64,000 bases of DNA, taken from Breoghania sp037026715 (GTDB lineage: Bacteria; Pseudomonadota; Alphaproteobacteria; Rhizobiales; Stappiaceae). Under the pieces are notes generated by a model, which saw nothing but the letters and a program-made list of their open reading frames with translations, was not told the origin of the DNA and did not search any database. The position numbers and the translations under genes were made by a program. Location of the stretch: positions 62,001-126,000 of the forward strand of contig NZ_JBANCG010000011.1 of NCBI RefSeq assembly GCF_037026715.1, read 5' to 3'. Of this stretch, positions 17,284 through 25,385 are shown piece after piece; position 1 is the first letter of the stretch, and the number at the start of each line of letters is the position of its first letter.

Positions 17284-18222
17284 ATGATGGAAATCGATGT
17301 GACTGATATCTCAAACATTGATCTCAACTTGCTGATCTCGATGGAAGCCCTCCTGGAGGAAAAGAATGTGTCGCGCGCGGCGCGGCGCCTTTCTCTCGGT
17401 CAGCCCGCCATGAGCCATAATCTGGCGCGTCTTCGGCGCTTGCTGGGGGACGAATTGCTGGTACGAAGCGCAGGCGGCATGGCGCCGACGGCGAAGGCCA
17501 TCAGTCTCGAAGTCGAACTTCGCGCGACCATGCGGAAGATACGCATGCTGTTTGAGGAGCAAATGCCTTTTGACCCTTCAACAGCGCAAATGTCCTTTCG
17601 ACTGGGCGTAACCGACAGCGCCGAAGCAATCCTCATTCCCGCGGTCTCAGCCTTGTTGCTTGAAAAGGCGCCCGGCGTCACGCTCAAGTTGATCCCCTTA
17701 GACGGGGTCGATGTCGCCGATAGTCTGGAGATGGGCGTCTTCGATCTCGCAATCGGCACCTTCGCCGGGGGAAGAAGCTACCACAAGCAACGCGTGATCT
17801 ATCACGAAGGGTATCATACGGTTTTCAATGCCGCCCTGGTCGCCATCGGTGAAGCGATGACGCTTGATGACTTCGGGCGTTATCCTATGGTAGTGGTCGA
17901 GGGACCGGACGGAGACGCAATTCGCGACGCGTTGGGACGTCTGGATGTGTGCCCGCATATCGCTTTGCGAACGCCCCATCTGCTGACGGTGCCTTCTATC
18001 GTTTCCCAAGCGCCTATGATCGCCACCGTCCACACACAGGTGGCGGAACGTTTCGCCGAGCATTTCGACCTGTCCGTCAGGCCGCTTCCGGAAGAACTCG
18101 GCCTTGCACCCGCAAAGCTGATGCTGATGTGGCATGCGGCAAGCGACAAAGCCCCTGCACACCGCTTCTTGCGCGATGTCGTCGTCGAAGGGCTCCGATG
18201 TCTGCGTAGGGGGAAACTATAG
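17284..18222 (+). CDS. LysR-family transcriptional regulator
   Basis: About 312 residues from ATG 17284 (ATG 17287 is equally possible; GGGGA precedes both). An N-terminal helix-turn-helix (LLISMEALLEEKNVSRAARRLSLGQPAMSHNLARLRRLLGDELLVR) is of the NodD/NahR-like subgroup. The C-terminal periplasmic-binding-like effector domain has RLGVTDSAEAIL and FDLAIGTFAGG. It diverges from the DAPG-hydrolase-like gene, with 78 bases between starts, and probably controls it in response to an aromatic inducer. Confidence 0.88.
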   Translation: MMEIDVTDISNIDLNLLISMEALLEEKNVSRAARRLSLGQPAMSHNLARLRRLLGDELLVRSAGGMAPTAKAISLEVELRATMRKIRMLFEEQMPFDPSTAQMSFRLGVTDSAEAILIPAVSALLLEKAPGVTLKLIPLDGVDVADSLEMGVFDLAIGTFAGGRSYHKQRVIYHEGYHTVFNAALVAIGEAMTLDDFGRYPMVVVEGPDGDAIRDALGRLDVCPHIALRTPHLLTVPSIVSQAPMIATVHTQVAERFAEHFDLSVRPLPEELGLAPAKLMLMWHAASDKAPAHRFLRDVVVEGLRCLRRGKL

Positions 18223-18292
18223 GCTCCCGCTTTCGCGTTTTTTCCGCTTCCTGCGAAACTGGTTCCGATACCGCGGCGCTGGTAAAGAGAAA

Positions 18293-18309
18293 GTGGCGCA
18301 CCCGACGGG
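18293..18309. repeat. Right 17-bp direct repeat
   Basis: Identical to 16103-16119. Read on the minus strand, it is the last bases of a tRNA T-arm, acceptor strand and CCA. Confidence 0.6.
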
Positions 18310-18479
18310 ACTCGAACCCGTATCCTCCGGCCCCCAATGCCGGTGCTTTAGGGCCGCCTGGGCTCCAGTCCTCCACTCCAGCGATCCGTCAATAGCGATG
18401 CCCTGAGAACCATCGATTTCTCGGCCGGAGTTTCTGAACCTTCTGCCGGGGCCGCCTCCTCCCATTAAGCCACAGGTGC
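18294..18479 (-). ncRNA. tRNA-like element, possibly interrupted tRNA-Arg
   Basis: On the minus strand the 3' end has a good T-arm (ACGGG TTCGAGT CCCGT), then CGGGTGC, G and CCA. At 18479 the sequence GCACCTG pairs with all seven acceptor bases (one G-U), followed by a D-arm-like GCTTAATGGGAGGAGGC. The 3' end is that of alphaproteobacterial tRNA-Arg. The total length of 186 nucleotides is about 100 too long for a tRNA, and the extra part is rich in stems (GGCCCCGG/CTCCGGCC; GAGAA/TTCTC). The nonamer AGGCGGCCC occurs on both sides of the extra part. It could be an interrupted tRNA, a decayed tRNA or a distinct structured RNA. Confidence 0.4.
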
Positions 18480-18731
18480 AAACTGTGAACGGCCCCGAAA
18501 CCATCGCGGGGCCATCTCGAAAATCACTGAAAAAGACTACCACATTCCGTAACGCGATGCTCGCACTTTCGCATGAATCAGATCTTGATTTCTCGCTCAC
18601 AAACCGTTGATCCGATTGGCATTCGGCAATGCTCAGCCGCCGACGCACCGTGCCCTAGCCGAACCTCTTCAGCCCAGCGCCAGCCGCCTCGCGCAAAGGT
18701 CAATTCGCTCAGTTCTGTCCAGCCCGCTCCG

Positions 18732-20363
18732 TCAGGCCGCGCCGGCGCCTTCCGGCTCCAGAACCCGGCCTTTCAGAATCTCCGCAAGCGCTTTGCGGTC
18801 GGCTTTTCCGGAAGAAAGCTGCGGGAAGTCCGCAAAGCCGATCACGTGTCGCGGCACCATGTAGCCGGGTAATTCATCGACCAACCGCCGGCGGATCACC
18901 TCCACGTGCCGCTCCGCGCGAGGATATTCGCCGCGCTCGAACAGCACCCCGGCCGCCAGCAGCTTCTCGCCGTAACCGGACTCCAGCACCACCACTTCCG
19001 CGCTGTGTACATGGGGCACCGAACAGATCACCCGCTGGATCTCGTTCAGATGCACCCGGTAGCCGCCGATATTCACTTCGTTGTCACGCCGCCCATGATA
19101 GTAGATGGCGCCGTCGGCAAGATAGGAACAGACGTCGCCCGTTCGGTAGAACCGGATACCGTCGAAGATGGCGATGCGTTTGGCGGTTTCCTCCTCCCGG
19201 TTCCAGTAGGCGTCCATCACCTGGACGCCGCCGACCAGCAGCTCCCCCATCGCGCCCGGTTCGGTGATCTCGCCGCCATCATCGTCGACGAGCCGCCCCG
19301 CGACATGCTTCAGCGGCTTGCCGATCGGATAGAGTTCGGTCCTTTCCGGCTCGATCCTGTCGATCACATGCGCGGTGGAGGCGCACGTGACCTCCGTCGG
19401 ACCGTAGGCGTTGATGACCCGCACCCCGCCGTTCTTGGTCATCCAGCGCTGCACCGTCTTCACGTCCGGCACATCGGTGCCGGTCAGGATGGTCTGCAGA
19501 TGCGGCAGGCGGGCCTCATCGAAATCCTCCGCCTGCGCGATGAGGCCCAGCATCATTCCCCAGGCGGAGAAATGCGTGACCTTGTTCTCCCGGATCGTCT
19601 CGAACAGGAAATCGGGCACCACCAGGTCGTCATGCACATGCAGTTCCGCCCCTTGAGCCAGCGGAAACAGCATGTCCATGAGATAGACATCGAAATTGAG
19701 CGGCGAGAAGCTCGCGCAGACTGACGAGGCCGTGACGTCGTAGACCTCAGCCGTCCCCTCGAAGAACGGGGCGAGACTGCGATGGGCGATGACGACGCCC
19801 TTCGGGTGCCCGGTCGAGCCCGACGTGTAGATGCAGTAGGCGGGCCGCTCGGCATCGAAGCGCGGCAACAGCTCGGCCGAAAGCGGGCAGCTCGGGCAGG
19901 CAAGTTCCTCGCTCAGCATCGCTTCCAGCTCGCCGACCATCATTATCCGTGCAGCCCTTCCTGCATCTTCCAGAATGTCCGCAACTTCTGCGCGATGTGC
20001 CTCGTCAGTGATGACGACGGCCGGGGTAATCTCCTTCAGGATGTAGTCGAGCCTTGCTGCCGGCATCTTGGGATCGAGCGGAACATGGACGCAGGCCGCC
20101 TTGAAGGTTCCCACGATCGCGGCGACGAGGATGGCCTGGCGCGGCGCGACCATCGCCACCCGGTCGCCCGGCCGGCAGCCTTGCTGGCCAAGCCACAGCG
20201 CAAAGCGCGTGGAGAACCGGTCAAGGGTGCGGTAGTCGAGGCTCAGCCGACTGTCGGCCAGCGCCTTCTTCCTCGGCATGATCCGGGCGTTATGGGCGAT
20301 CGCCTCAGCAAGATGTCGGCTGGTGCAAATGGTTTCGTCCTGAAAATCGCTCGTGATGCTCAT
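18732..20363 (-). CDS. Stand-alone NRPS-type adenylation domain
   Basis: A 543-residue adenylate-forming enzyme with no fused carrier. Core motifs: A3 YTSGSTGHPKG, A4 FSPLNFDVYLMD (Asp at the position that binds the amino group of an alpha-amino acid), A5 NAYGPTEV, A7 YRTGD, A8 GRRDNEVNIGGYRVHLNEI and A10 LSSGKADRKAL with the catalytic Lys. It should activate an amino acid with ATP and load it on a separate carrier, most likely the carrier at 25020-25340. Its start overlaps the end of the leucyl-tRNA-synthetase-like gene by 59 bases, so the two are translationally linked. The substrate cannot be decoded with confidence by eye. Confidence 0.9.
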   Translation of the reverse strand: MSITSDFQDETICTSRHLAEAIAHNARIMPRKKALADSRLSLDYRTLDRFSTRFALWLGQQGCRPGDRVAMVAPRQAILVAAIVGTFKAACVHVPLDPKMPAARLDYILKEITPAVVITDEAHRAEVADILEDAGRAARIMMVGELEAMLSEELACPSCPLSAELLPRFDAERPAYCIYTSGSTGHPKGVVIAHRSLAPFFEGTAEVYDVTASSVCASFSPLNFDVYLMDMLFPLAQGAELHVHDDLVVPDFLFETIRENKVTHFSAWGMMLGLIAQAEDFDEARLPHLQTILTGTDVPDVKTVQRWMTKNGGVRVINAYGPTEVTCASTAHVIDRIEPERTELYPIGKPLKHVAGRLVDDDGGEITEPGAMGELLVGGVQVMDAYWNREEETAKRIAIFDGIRFYRTGDVCSYLADGAIYYHGRRDNEVNIGGYRVHLNEIQRVICSVPHVHSAEVVVLESGYGEKLLAAGVLFERGEYPRAERHVEVIRRRLVDELPGYMVPRHVIGFADFPQLSSGKADRKALAEILKGRVLEPEGAGAA

Positions 20364-22668
20364 GGCTCAAATCCGTCCAATGGGCCGCCTGCGCCAGCAT
20401 CGCGCCCTGCCCGAAACGGGACCAGAGTTCCTCGGTGAGATGCGGCGCAATCGGGTTCAACATGACTAAAAAATCGAGGACGGCGCGTCGGATAAGCGCC
20501 CGGTTGGCTGCGGTCGGACGGCTCTTCGCCCGATCCCAGAACTTCCGGATCTTTTCCCAAAGCAACATCAAATTGTTGCAGGCCGCCTGCAGCTCCAGGG
20601 TTTCGTAGGCTTTCTCGACCTTCGAAATTCCGAAATTCAGATTGCTCTCAAACTTCTTCTCAAAATTCGTCATTCCGGCGGCATCGAAATCATCCGCCGC
20701 CGCCCCGCCGAGCGCCTCCAGGATCTCCAGCGAGGTGTGCCATACGCCCCCCAGAAAATGCCGGGAGGCGGAGGCCCTGTCGTCGGACCAGTTGTAATCG
20801 TTCACCGGCCGCGCCGCCCACATGCTCTGGAAACGAACCGCATCGACGCCGTAACGTTCGATGAGCTGGGCAGGCTGAACGATATTGCCAAGCGATTTCG
20901 ACATCTTCAACCCGTCCTTCAGCACCATGCCGTGAAAGATCGAGCTTCTAAACGGTTCCGATTCCGTCGAAAGCCCGAGCCTGTGAAGCCAGTTGAGGAT
21001 GATCCGGAAATAGAAATTGGCGACCAGGATGTTCTCCGTCCCGCCGATATCGAAGTCGCACGGCACCCAGCGCGCCACCGCTTCCCGATCGCACATCGCC
21101 TCCTCGATCCCGGGATTGCAGTAACGCATGTAGGACCAGGCAGAATTGAAGAACGTGTCGAGCGTGTCCGTCTCCCGCCGGGCCTGCGCTCCGCAGGACG
21201 GGCAGGACGCCGCGACAAAGGGCGCGTGCTGGGCGAGCGGATTGCCGCCGACACTCATGTCGACGCCTTCGGTCGGCAGAACCACGGGCAGATCCGCCTC
21301 CGGCACCGGCACCGCGCCGCAGGTCTCGCAATGGATGACGGGAATGGGCGCCGACCAGTAGCGCGGGCGCGAGATGCACCAGTCGCGCACGTGGTAGGTC
21401 TCGCCATGACGCGCCGCCCCCGCGCGCACCAGTTCGGCGGCAATCGCCTCTTCGGCCGCCCGCGTCTCCATTCCGTCGAAAGCCCCGCTCGATACCAGCC
21501 GACCCTCGCCGGTATAGGGCAGCACTCCCTCGGCCTCCGTCCCGTCCTCCGGCTCCACCACGGCGACGACGGGAAGCCCCATCGTCGCGGCGAAGCGGTG
21601 GGCGTTCTTGTCGTGGGCCGGGCAGCCGAGCACCGCCCCCGTGCCCAGGTCGATCTGGATGTAGGGGGCAACGGCGACCGGTATCCTCTCCCCGGTCAGC
21701 GGATGGATCGCATGGCAAGCGAGCCTGACCCCCGCGCGCTCCGGCGCCTTCATCCGCTCCACTCGCGGCAGCGTGCACATCTCGCGGACGAGGTTACGCT
21801 TCGCCTCCACATCCGCCTCCGCACTCAGCAGTTCCTCCACCGCCGGATGCTCCGGCGCAAGCGCGAGGAACGTCGCGCCGTGAATGACCGCGACGCGCGT
21901 GGTGAACACGTCCAGGGCCCTTCCCCGCCCCTCGACAGGAACCGACACGAAGAGCCCCGACCTCCGGCCGATCCAGTTGCGCTGCAGTACCTTGGCCTTG
22001 TCGGGAAAATCGTACTTGTCGAGCCCGCGCAGCAGATCGCCGGCGATCGCCTGAACGTCGACGAACCAGTTGGCCTGCTGCTCCTTCGTGGCCTCCGCCC
22101 CGCAACGCCAGCAGCAGCCGTCATAGACCTGCTCGTGGGCGAGTGCGGTCCGGCATTTCGGGCACCAGTCGGTCCATGTTCGTGCCTGATAGATCGCACC
22201 CGCCGCGTGAAGCTGCAGGAAGATCCACTGGGTCCAGCGGTAATAGGACGGCTCGTGATAGGAAAAGAACCGCGTGGGATCGTAGCTGAGGCCGAGCCGC
22301 AGCAATTCGCGCGTCATGTCGGCGATGCACTGATCGAGCCAGGCGGCCGGCGTCTTGCCGCTGGCGACCGCCGCATCCTCGACCGGCAGGCCGAGACTAT
22401 CGAAGGCCTGCACATAGAGCGCATCGTAGCCGCGCAGCCGCTTGTAGCGGGTCAGCGTGTCACCGATCGTGTAGTTGCGCACATGCCCCATGTGCAGCGA
22501 ACCGCTCGGAAAGGGCGGGTAGTCATAGGCGAAGAAGCGCGGCCTTTCCGAGGGCTGCGGAGCGACGAACACGCGCTCCTCCAGCCAGCGCTTCTGCCAG
22601 CGCTCGGCCATCTCGGCCGGATTGTAGGCCTCCCCCGTGGAATAGGTTTCCGTTTTCAATTCGCCCAC
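20305..22668 (-). CDS. Divergent leucyl-tRNA synthetase homologue
   Basis: A 787-residue class Ia synthetase of the LeuRS type, from GTG 22668 (TTG 22659 fits the GAGG better). HMGH (59-62), the zinc Cys clusters, KMSKS (588-592) and the amino-binding Asp90 are present. The leucine pocket is remodelled: E. coli Met40, Tyr43, Tyr499, Tyr527, His533 and His537 correspond to Tyr50, Phe53, Ser512, Asp540, Asn546 and Ala550. The editing motif TTRPDT reads TTRVAV (256-261), though the editing Asp353 remains. The roughly 65-residue C-terminal domain used in tRNA binding is missing. It probably activates another amino acid or serves resistance; it is unlikely to be the housekeeping enzyme. Confidence 0.9.
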   Translation of the reverse strand: MGELKTETYSTGEAYNPAEMAERWQKRWLEERVFVAPQPSERPRFFAYDYPPFPSGSLHMGHVRNYTIGDTLTRYKRLRGYDALYVQAFDSLGLPVEDAAVASGKTPAAWLDQCIADMTRELLRLGLSYDPTRFFSYHEPSYYRWTQWIFLQLHAAGAIYQARTWTDWCPKCRTALAHEQVYDGCCWRCGAEATKEQQANWFVDVQAIAGDLLRGLDKYDFPDKAKVLQRNWIGRRSGLFVSVPVEGRGRALDVFTTRVAVIHGATFLALAPEHPAVEELLSAEADVEAKRNLVREMCTLPRVERMKAPERAGVRLACHAIHPLTGERIPVAVAPYIQIDLGTGAVLGCPAHDKNAHRFAATMGLPVVAVVEPEDGTEAEGVLPYTGEGRLVSSGAFDGMETRAAEEAIAAELVRAGAARHGETYHVRDWCISRPRYWSAPIPVIHCETCGAVPVPEADLPVVLPTEGVDMSVGGNPLAQHAPFVAASCPSCGAQARRETDTLDTFFNSAWSYMRYCNPGIEEAMCDREAVARWVPCDFDIGGTENILVANFYFRIILNWLHRLGLSTESEPFRSSIFHGMVLKDGLKMSKSLGNIVQPAQLIERYGVDAVRFQSMWAARPVNDYNWSDDRASASRHFLGGVWHTSLEILEALGGAAADDFDAAGMTNFEKKFESNLNFGISKVEKAYETLELQAACNNLMLLWEKIRKFWDRAKSRPTAANRALIRRAVLDFLVMLNPIAPHLTEELWSRFGQGAMLAQAAHWTDLSHEHHERFSGRNHLHQPTSC

Positions 22669-23085
22669 CCTCGCGCAAAGAAATTTGGTCTTTTCAGATC
22701 TTCAGGCCTTCGGCTAATCAAGCGCCGCAAGGCGCGCTGCAAGGCTTGCCGCATATCCTCCCCGGCGGCGGCAAGGTGACCTGTCCGCATATGCAGGCGC
22801 CGCACTTTCTCGATATTCCCGTTTCCGGCTCGATATTCCCGTTTCCGGAACGTCTCCCCGCCTTCGCAGGCAAGGGCGCCCCGCGCGAACCGCTGCGCAG
22901 CTTAGCGAACCGCCTCGCTCATCGGCTCCAGACATTATCGACAGGAAAGAACGTGTAACGGCACTCACCTCGAACCGGCGAGTGCCGTCGTTTCGCATCA
23001 GGGCATCTCTTCAGGGCATCTTTCCAGGGCATCATTGTCAGGGCATCCATCCAAAAGGACCTGCTTGGCACACGGATCTCAGCCG
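22669..23085. promoter_or_regulatory. Leader region of synthetase/adenylation operon
   Basis: About 415 bases without a supported gene between the small protein and the synthetase-like gene. It contains an exact tandem duplication of 20 bases (22809-22848) and probably a promoter. Confidence 0.4.
22809..22848. repeat. Exact 20-bp tandem repeat, two copies
   Basis: CTCGATATTCCCGTTTCCGG occurs twice head to tail with no mismatch, about 140 bases upstream of the synthetase-like gene. It may be a regulator-binding tandem or simple slippage. Confidence 0.85.
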
Positions 23086-23286
23086 TCAGGCGGCTGGATT
23101 TTCGAGCGCAGTAGCTGGTTTTGGAGTCGAGTTGGCGACTGGACCGGCAACGTCAGCTGGAATCTTCGCTGGCTCGGGGTCCGACTTCGACAACTTCGCG
23201 GCTTGTTCCGCTGGCTTGTTGGCGGCCTCGGACATGTCCTGAGCTGCCAGCGCAACGGCTGCGCGGCGATCTTTCACATCTGCCAT
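23086..23286 (-). CDS. 66-residue Ala/Lys/Pro-rich small protein
   Basis: ATG 23286 is preceded by a perfect anti-Shine-Dalgarno match, AAAGGAGGTGA, at good spacing, the strongest in this part of the window. The protein begins MADVKDRRAAVALAAQDMSE (a probable helix) and continues as a low-complexity Ala/Lys/Pro tail ending ENPAA. There is no signal peptide or Cys. It lies 418 bases upstream of the synthetase-like gene on the same strand. The family is not recognised. A scaffold, carrier or precursor role in the cluster is possible; an unrelated small protein is equally so. A 58-codon frame ends 7 bases before its ribosome binding site but has no start signal. Confidence 0.6.
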   Translation of the reverse strand: MADVKDRRAAVALAAQDMSEAANKPAEQAAKLSKSDPEPAKIPADVAGPVANSTPKPATALENPAA

Positions 23287-24840
23287 TCTTTTTCACCTCC
23301 TTTCTATCTTCTCTGGAGTGACGAGACGTCTCCCCACCGGGGAGCCTGGAGGCAACCGGCGATCCCGGCCCGAATGGCCGGTCAATTCACCGATTGCCGA
23401 AACGCATTGCGAGAATTCCCGCCGCAGACCTGCCATTGCATGCCCGGCGTTCTCCATCCACCGCGCCATGAAAGTGACCGCCCCTGCCCGACCCACGCCT
23501 TCGCTCGCGATGTTCCGGGGCAGACGCCCCCGGCACACAGATCGCGCCAGCTGCGCTACGGAAAGCCCCCTATCCGGAGCGGGGCGTCCTGAGGAGCCAG
23601 ATCGCTGACAGCCCGATCACTGCAGACCTTTTTCTTCCGACCTATCGCTGAAGACCGAAGGGCACAGACCGAATTCCGCGCAGCCAGACACCGGCCTCAT
23701 TCCCGCCGCACATGCCCACGCCCCGCATTCAGATCACGAAAAGGGCCGACTGCGAGGCGCAACGGATCCAGAATTTCTACGGCACTTAGCGTTGTTTCAA
23801 TCAAATCAAAATAGACAAACATTCAAAATCAAGAAAACACGATAGCAGGCATGCCGCCTCTGGTAAATGCCCCAACGACATCACGATACGTATATTTAAT
23901 TTATCATGCATTCATTGGATTAGGCCACTCTATTTTACATGACGCAAAGTCGGCGGGGGTGCACGAAGGAACTCCGCTCCAGGCGTGACCCTCAAGCCAG
24001 ATCCCCAAGACGCCGGATGACACCGCATCGCCGCCGCACCATGTGTGCGACTGGTCCTGCCCAGCCTCGCTACCGTCGCCTGCCCCGCACTGAGGAGCGT
24101 CCGCACACTGCCGGCGACTTTACGGCCTCCGATGCTCAAGACGCATGCCTCGATAGCGTTGACAGAGAACAACCCCCGGCCTGCCGGGAGAGGTCGCAAG
24201 AACGCCTGCAAAGCGCCGGAAACATCCGCCTGCAATTGGCATGCGCGCCTTTGCCGCGATCAATACCGCGCCACCGGCAACCGACAGCAAACAAAGTGGA
24301 ATCATCTTCTTAATACATTAAATAACTTCATGATTTGACATACGTTGTTTTTTGGATAAGAATGCCGCTACTTTCATGGAATACATTATAGATTTTGAAT
24401 TTTTAGACACGAGCTGACCCATCTGCTTGAACCCGGCTTGAGAGACTGCGCCTTGTGAGCGCAAAATGGTAGCCCAATGCAACCTGGTATCGTTCGCCGA
24501 TTGAAACGGCGGGCAACTCTGGTTCGTTGTCCGACGACGGCGGATGTCTGCTTGGCGCCCTGAGGAGGCCCAAGAAGAGGGGGGCCAAGAAAACCAGATC
24601 CAAACCGGATCCTCTGCGGCGATCGGAAGAGTTGCAGGCCCGCGTCGGCCTCAAATCGAACCGGCCCCCGCACCAGACTTGATCGTGACGGCTTGGCGTC
24701 GCGCCACTGTCGGCGCAATTTCGAATTTTGAATTATGTAAAGACATTAATGTATATCTAATTCCAGAAAATCGTATTGAATGAATTATTCAAAAAGTTTC
24801 CGAACGAACATCAAAAAGACATCATAGAAATCAAAATCAG

Positions 24841-24861
24841 AAAGCATCATGATGATGCTTT
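24841..24861. promoter_or_regulatory. Palindrome (10-bp arms)
   Basis: AAAGCATCAT and ATGATGCTTT are perfect reverse complements around a single central G, about 160-180 bases upstream of the carrier-protein start. The near-zero spacer suits an operator better than a hairpin terminator. Confidence 0.55.
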
Positions 24862-24887
24862 AGTTATTTCGATTTTAGCAATTTTGT

Positions 24888-24907
24888 TCCGCCATCTCGA
24901 TGGCGGA
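24888..24907. promoter_or_regulatory. Palindrome (9-bp arms)
   Basis: TCCGCCATC, two bases, then GATGGCGGA. It follows the first palindrome by 27 bases in the same AT-rich promoter region of the halogenase operon, suggesting a two-site regulatory region. Confidence 0.55.
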
Positions 24908-25019
24908 TGATGACGTTATAATTTTTAATATTTATTATTCTGGACAAAACGGAACCAAAAGGAAAAGTCCACAATAAATCTCCGGACGCTGTCCGGCGAT
25001 AGCAGGGAAGTGCGTGCTC

Positions 25020-25340
25020 ATGCTTACGGAAAGCACAATCACGCGTAACGCTAGACTGAACGCTAGACTGGAGGACACTGCCATTACTACGCAAGCAACC
25101 GTGATCCGGGTCCTGGAAGACGTCGTCGGCGCCAAGAATCTGAATGCGGATTCTCGGTTCCTGGACATCGGAGGAAACTCGTTGAACCTGGTCGAGGTTC
25201 TGAAGCAGCTGCGCGCGAAGACCGGCGTCGCCCCTTCTCCGCGCATCTTCTTCGACAAGCAGACCTCTTCCGTGGCGGCCATCAGCGCCGCCATCGACGC
25301 CCAGCTTCACACGAGCGAGCTTGCCGAAACCGCGGGCTGA
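25020..25340 (+). CDS. Stand-alone carrier protein (PCP/ACP)
   Basis: About 106 residues from ATG 25020 with AGGGAAG 9 bases upstream (GTG 25014 is less well placed). The phosphopantetheine site is the Ser in FLDIGGNSLNLVEVLKQL. Before it comes a typical helix (ATVIRVLEDVVGAKNLN), and after it FFDKQTSSVAAISAAI. It should carry the amino acid loaded by the adenylation enzyme at 18732-20363 as a thioester for the halogenase that follows 45 bases downstream. A 12-base tandem duplication near the 5' end encodes NARLNARL. It is the first gene of the plus-strand biosynthetic operon. Confidence 0.9.
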   Translation: MLTESTITRNARLNARLEDTAITTQATVIRVLEDVVGAKNLNADSRFLDIGGNSLNLVEVLKQLRAKTGVAPSPRIFFDKQTSSVAAISAAIDAQLHTSELAETAG

Positions 25341-25385
25341 CCGCGTTCGGCGCAAACAAATCTATTTCAAAGGGAGATTTTCATT

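Larger units (their letters stand above)
18223..18731. other. Intergenic region containing tRNA-like element
   Basis: No protein gene is supported in these 509 bases. Most of the region is occupied by the structured tRNA-like element at 18294-18479. A T-rich stretch at 18236-18243 just after the LysR stop may help end that transcript. Confidence 0.4.
23287..25019. other. 1.7-kb gene-poor, partly AT-rich region between the two arms of the cluster
   Basis: No convincing protein gene is seen. AT-rich blocks at 23780-23940, 24295-24420 and 24720-25000 contrast with the GC-rich surroundings. Fragments around 24440-24700 look coding-like in composition but match nothing I recognise. Two strong palindromes lie at 24841-24907. 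The region separates the divergent arms and probably carries the promoter of the plus-strand operon. Confidence 0.45.

Noticed and set aside
18294..18479. Selenocysteine tRNA or group I intron-containing tRNA
   Set aside because: No UCA anticodon arm of the SelC type fits, and about 110 extra bases are too few for a normal group I intron core; only loose similarity to the R and S elements was seen.
20305..22668. Housekeeping leucyl-tRNA synthetase
   Set aside because: Conserved leucine-pocket histidines and tyrosines and the C-terminal domain are missing, and the gene is coupled to an NRPS-type adenylation domain.
20737..22779. Long plus-strand open frame (680 codons) opposite the synthetase homologue
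   Set aside because: It is antisense to a gene with full family motifs, is Arg/His-rich as expected of GC-rich shadow frames, and has no ribosome binding site.
24386..24783. Possible transposase remnant in the gene-poor region
   Set aside because: No DDE motif, terminal repeat or recognisable transposase block could be seen in any frame.
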